Shown here piece after piece: positions 52,508 through 53,696 of a stretch of 53,696 bases of DNA. The notes beneath the pieces were generated by a model. It did not search any database. It was not told the DNA's origin and saw nothing but the letters and a program-made list of their open reading frames with translations. Origin of the DNA: Opitutaceae bacterium (GTDB taxonomy: Bacteria > Verrucomicrobiota > Verrucomicrobiia > Opitutales > Opitutaceae); the NCBI GenBank assembly GCA_028280955.1, contig JANQKU010000081.1:1-53696 (forward strand), in the 5' to 3' direction. A program made the translations under genes and the position numbers. Position 1 is the stretch's first letter. Each line of letters starts with the position of its first letter.

Positions 52508-53696
52508 TTATCCATTCAGATCTTTCAAAATCTCCTGGGCAGCATTATGGCCGGGCAGTCCACTGACTTCCCCTCCCGGATGTTGACCGGAACCACAGAG
52601 ATAAAGGTTCTTGAGATGCGCCCGGTAATCGGCGAATTCAGGTAAAGGCCGGTTTCGGAAAAGCTGATCCGCATCATGCTGAATATGCCAGATGCAACCG
52701 TCCGTCAAACTGTTTGATTCAACCAAATCTGAAGGGACTCGTAGATGTTGATGAATAATCGAATTCTTGAAATTCGGGGCATGAGAATTGATTTGATCAA
52801 TAATCAAGTCAGCGACTCGTTCACGTTCGTTTTCCCAGTTACTTGCTTTTAGATTTCCCGGAGCGGGATAGACATAACACGAAACAGTGTGATGACCTGC
52901 AGGAGCGAGAGTAGGATCCACAATGGAAGGAACAGAGACCGAAATGACTGGTTTTTCCGTAGGACGACCTGCTTCTAGAGCATCGTAGGAGGCAGAAATT
53001 TCCGCTTCGGAAACATTGAGACGTACTCCGCCTTCAGAAGGCTCTGTAGGATCTCCTTGCCAAGCTTCCCATTGAGGCAACTCCGAAACAGCCGCCAAGA
53101 ATTTATAGCAGCTCACGTTTGTTTTTAACGCGGCAATCCGTTGCTTGATCTCTGCATGGACGGAATCTTTCGGAAGAATCTTCAAAAAAGTCGTTTTAGG
53201 ATCGAGATTTGAAACGACAATCCGGCTTCGAATTTCGGTTTGATCCTCCAACCGAAGACCAATGGCATTATTTCCCTCTACCAATACTTTTTCGACTGCT
53301 TTTCCCGTATGAATGATTGCTCCAGCTTCGACAGCAGCATCGGTCAGGACTTCAGCCAATGCGCCAAGACCACCTCGGACATACCCATTAGCGGGAAGTT
53401 CTCCCGTTTCATCGTCAGGGTTACTTATCGAACCATAAGCCAAAAACAGGGCAGAAGGATTTCGACTAACCGGAGCTCCTTCATCTGCATAAAAATCCTT
53501 CAACAATTGCGATGGCAAAAAATGATTGCGCAAGTCCCTCATCGTTGAGTTGAGAGCCTGATCGAGAATCAATTGGTCTGTGCCCATGTCTGCACGGACT
53601 TGATCCAGGCTGGGAGGTAACCCCAGTCGGTAAGGTGAGAAGGCTTTTCGCAGTTTTGTCTTAAAAGTTTCGTATCGCTCCATGCCCTCTTTCTCT
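52508..53696 (-). CDS. FAD-dependent oxidoreductase of the phytoene-desaturase type (partial, N-terminus off the edge)
   Basis: The frame is open to the window edge and covers the C-terminal ~395 residues. These include the substrate-domain segment around DLRNHFLPSQLLKDFYADEG, the FAD-domain strand block EAGAIIHTGKAVEKVLVEGN followed by SRIVVSNLDPKTTFLKILP, and the C-terminal FAD motif LYLCGSGQHPGGEVSGLPGH, with the Gly-rich end that binds FAD. The N-terminal GxGxxG dinucleotide motif must lie beyond base 53696. The ATG at 53683 is therefore an internal Met. The protein resembles the PYROXD2/phytoene dehydrogenase-like group (~530 residues), with roughly 140 residues missing. Substrate is unknown; there are no carotenoid genes in view. 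Confidence 0.88.
   Translation of the reverse strand, partial: EKEGMERYETFKTKLRKAFSPYRLGLPPSLDQVRADMGTDQLILDQALNSTMRDLRNHFLPSQLLKDFYADEGAPVSRNPSALFLAYGSISNPDDETGELPANGYVRGGLGALAEVLTDAAVEAGAIIHTGKAVEKVLVEGNNAIGLRLEDQTEIRSRIVVSNLDPKTTFLKILPKDSVHAEIKQRIAALKTNVSCYKFLAAVSELPQWEAWQGDPTEPSEGGVRLNVSEAEISASYDALEAGRPTEKPVISVSVPSIVDPTLAPAGHHTVSCYVYPAPGNLKASNWENERERVADLIIDQINSHAPNFKNSIIHQHLRVPSDLVESNSLTDGCIWHIQHDADQLFRNRPLPEFADYRAHLKNLYLCGSGQHPGGEVSGLPGHNAAQEILKDLNG

Overview
The window looks like chromosomal DNA of a Gram-negative heterotroph of roughly 43 % GC. The best guess is Verrucomicrobiota, class Opitutae or a relative. This is an inference from gene content: an LptD-type outer-membrane assembly protein, lipoproteins with lipoboxes, a DUF2264 protein, a uroporphyrinogen-decarboxylase-like enzyme of the type expanded in Verrucomicrobiota/Lentisphaerae, a MoxR/Bat operon, two large kinesin-light-chain-like TPR proteins and many weak Shine-Dalgarno sites. 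No rRNA or phylogenetic marker is present to prove it. I see no insertion sequence, CRISPR array, prophage or recognisable integrase.

Layout. 1-6 kb (minus strand): two carbohydrate-associated toroid-type proteins (one cut by the window edge), a GT-C-like membrane glycosyltransferase, and a pair of unknown genes, one resembling a diverged ECF sigma factor. 6.3-9.1 kb (plus): acylphosphatase, then an ABC-2-type exporter (ATPase, permease, membrane-anchored helical-repeat protein). 9.2-13 kb (plus): sulfate activation cysC-cysD-cysN followed by menA. 13-18 kb (minus): thioredoxin, a small unknown protein, ScpA, an rRNA cytosine-C5 methyltransferase and LptD. 18-22.6 kb: glycogen branching enzyme, cyclophilin, a small possible gene, a PfkB sugar kinase and 3-methyladenine DNA glycosylase. 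22.6-27.5 kb (minus): a TRAP transporter with fused QM permease, DctP receptor and a TatT-type lipoprotein, plus a DUF3108 protein.

27.5-35.1 kb is an accessory-looking stretch with longer non-coding gaps: small unknown proteins, a lipoprotein, a PH-like/zinc-ribbon membrane protein, signal peptidase I, a hicBA toxin-antitoxin pair, a P-II signalling domain fused to a long unknown C-terminal region, a gene remnant, tRNA-Arg(TCT), and two tandem DUF4097-like secreted proteins. 35-44 kb: an unknown probable TIM-barrel enzyme, a cysteine-synthase-family enzyme, two tandem TPR paralogues, a secreted esterase and a URO-D-like protein. 44-51.3 kb is a tight operon read on the minus strand: moxR, DUF58, batA, a batB/batC fusion and a batD-TPR-SH3 fusion. 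The window ends with an aldo/keto reductase and the C-terminal part of a phytoene-desaturase-like flavoprotein.

The most unusual object is the 338-residue protein at 31578-32594. Its first 106 residues align with GlnB without a gap, keeping the T-loop Tyr51, Gln39, Lys58 and the B-loop, while the ATP-site Lys90 position is Trp. About 230 residues that I cannot assign follow. It sits next to hicBA and a tRNA rather than amtB/glnA, so it could be a nucleotide/2-oxoglutarate-sensing effector and not a nitrogen regulator.
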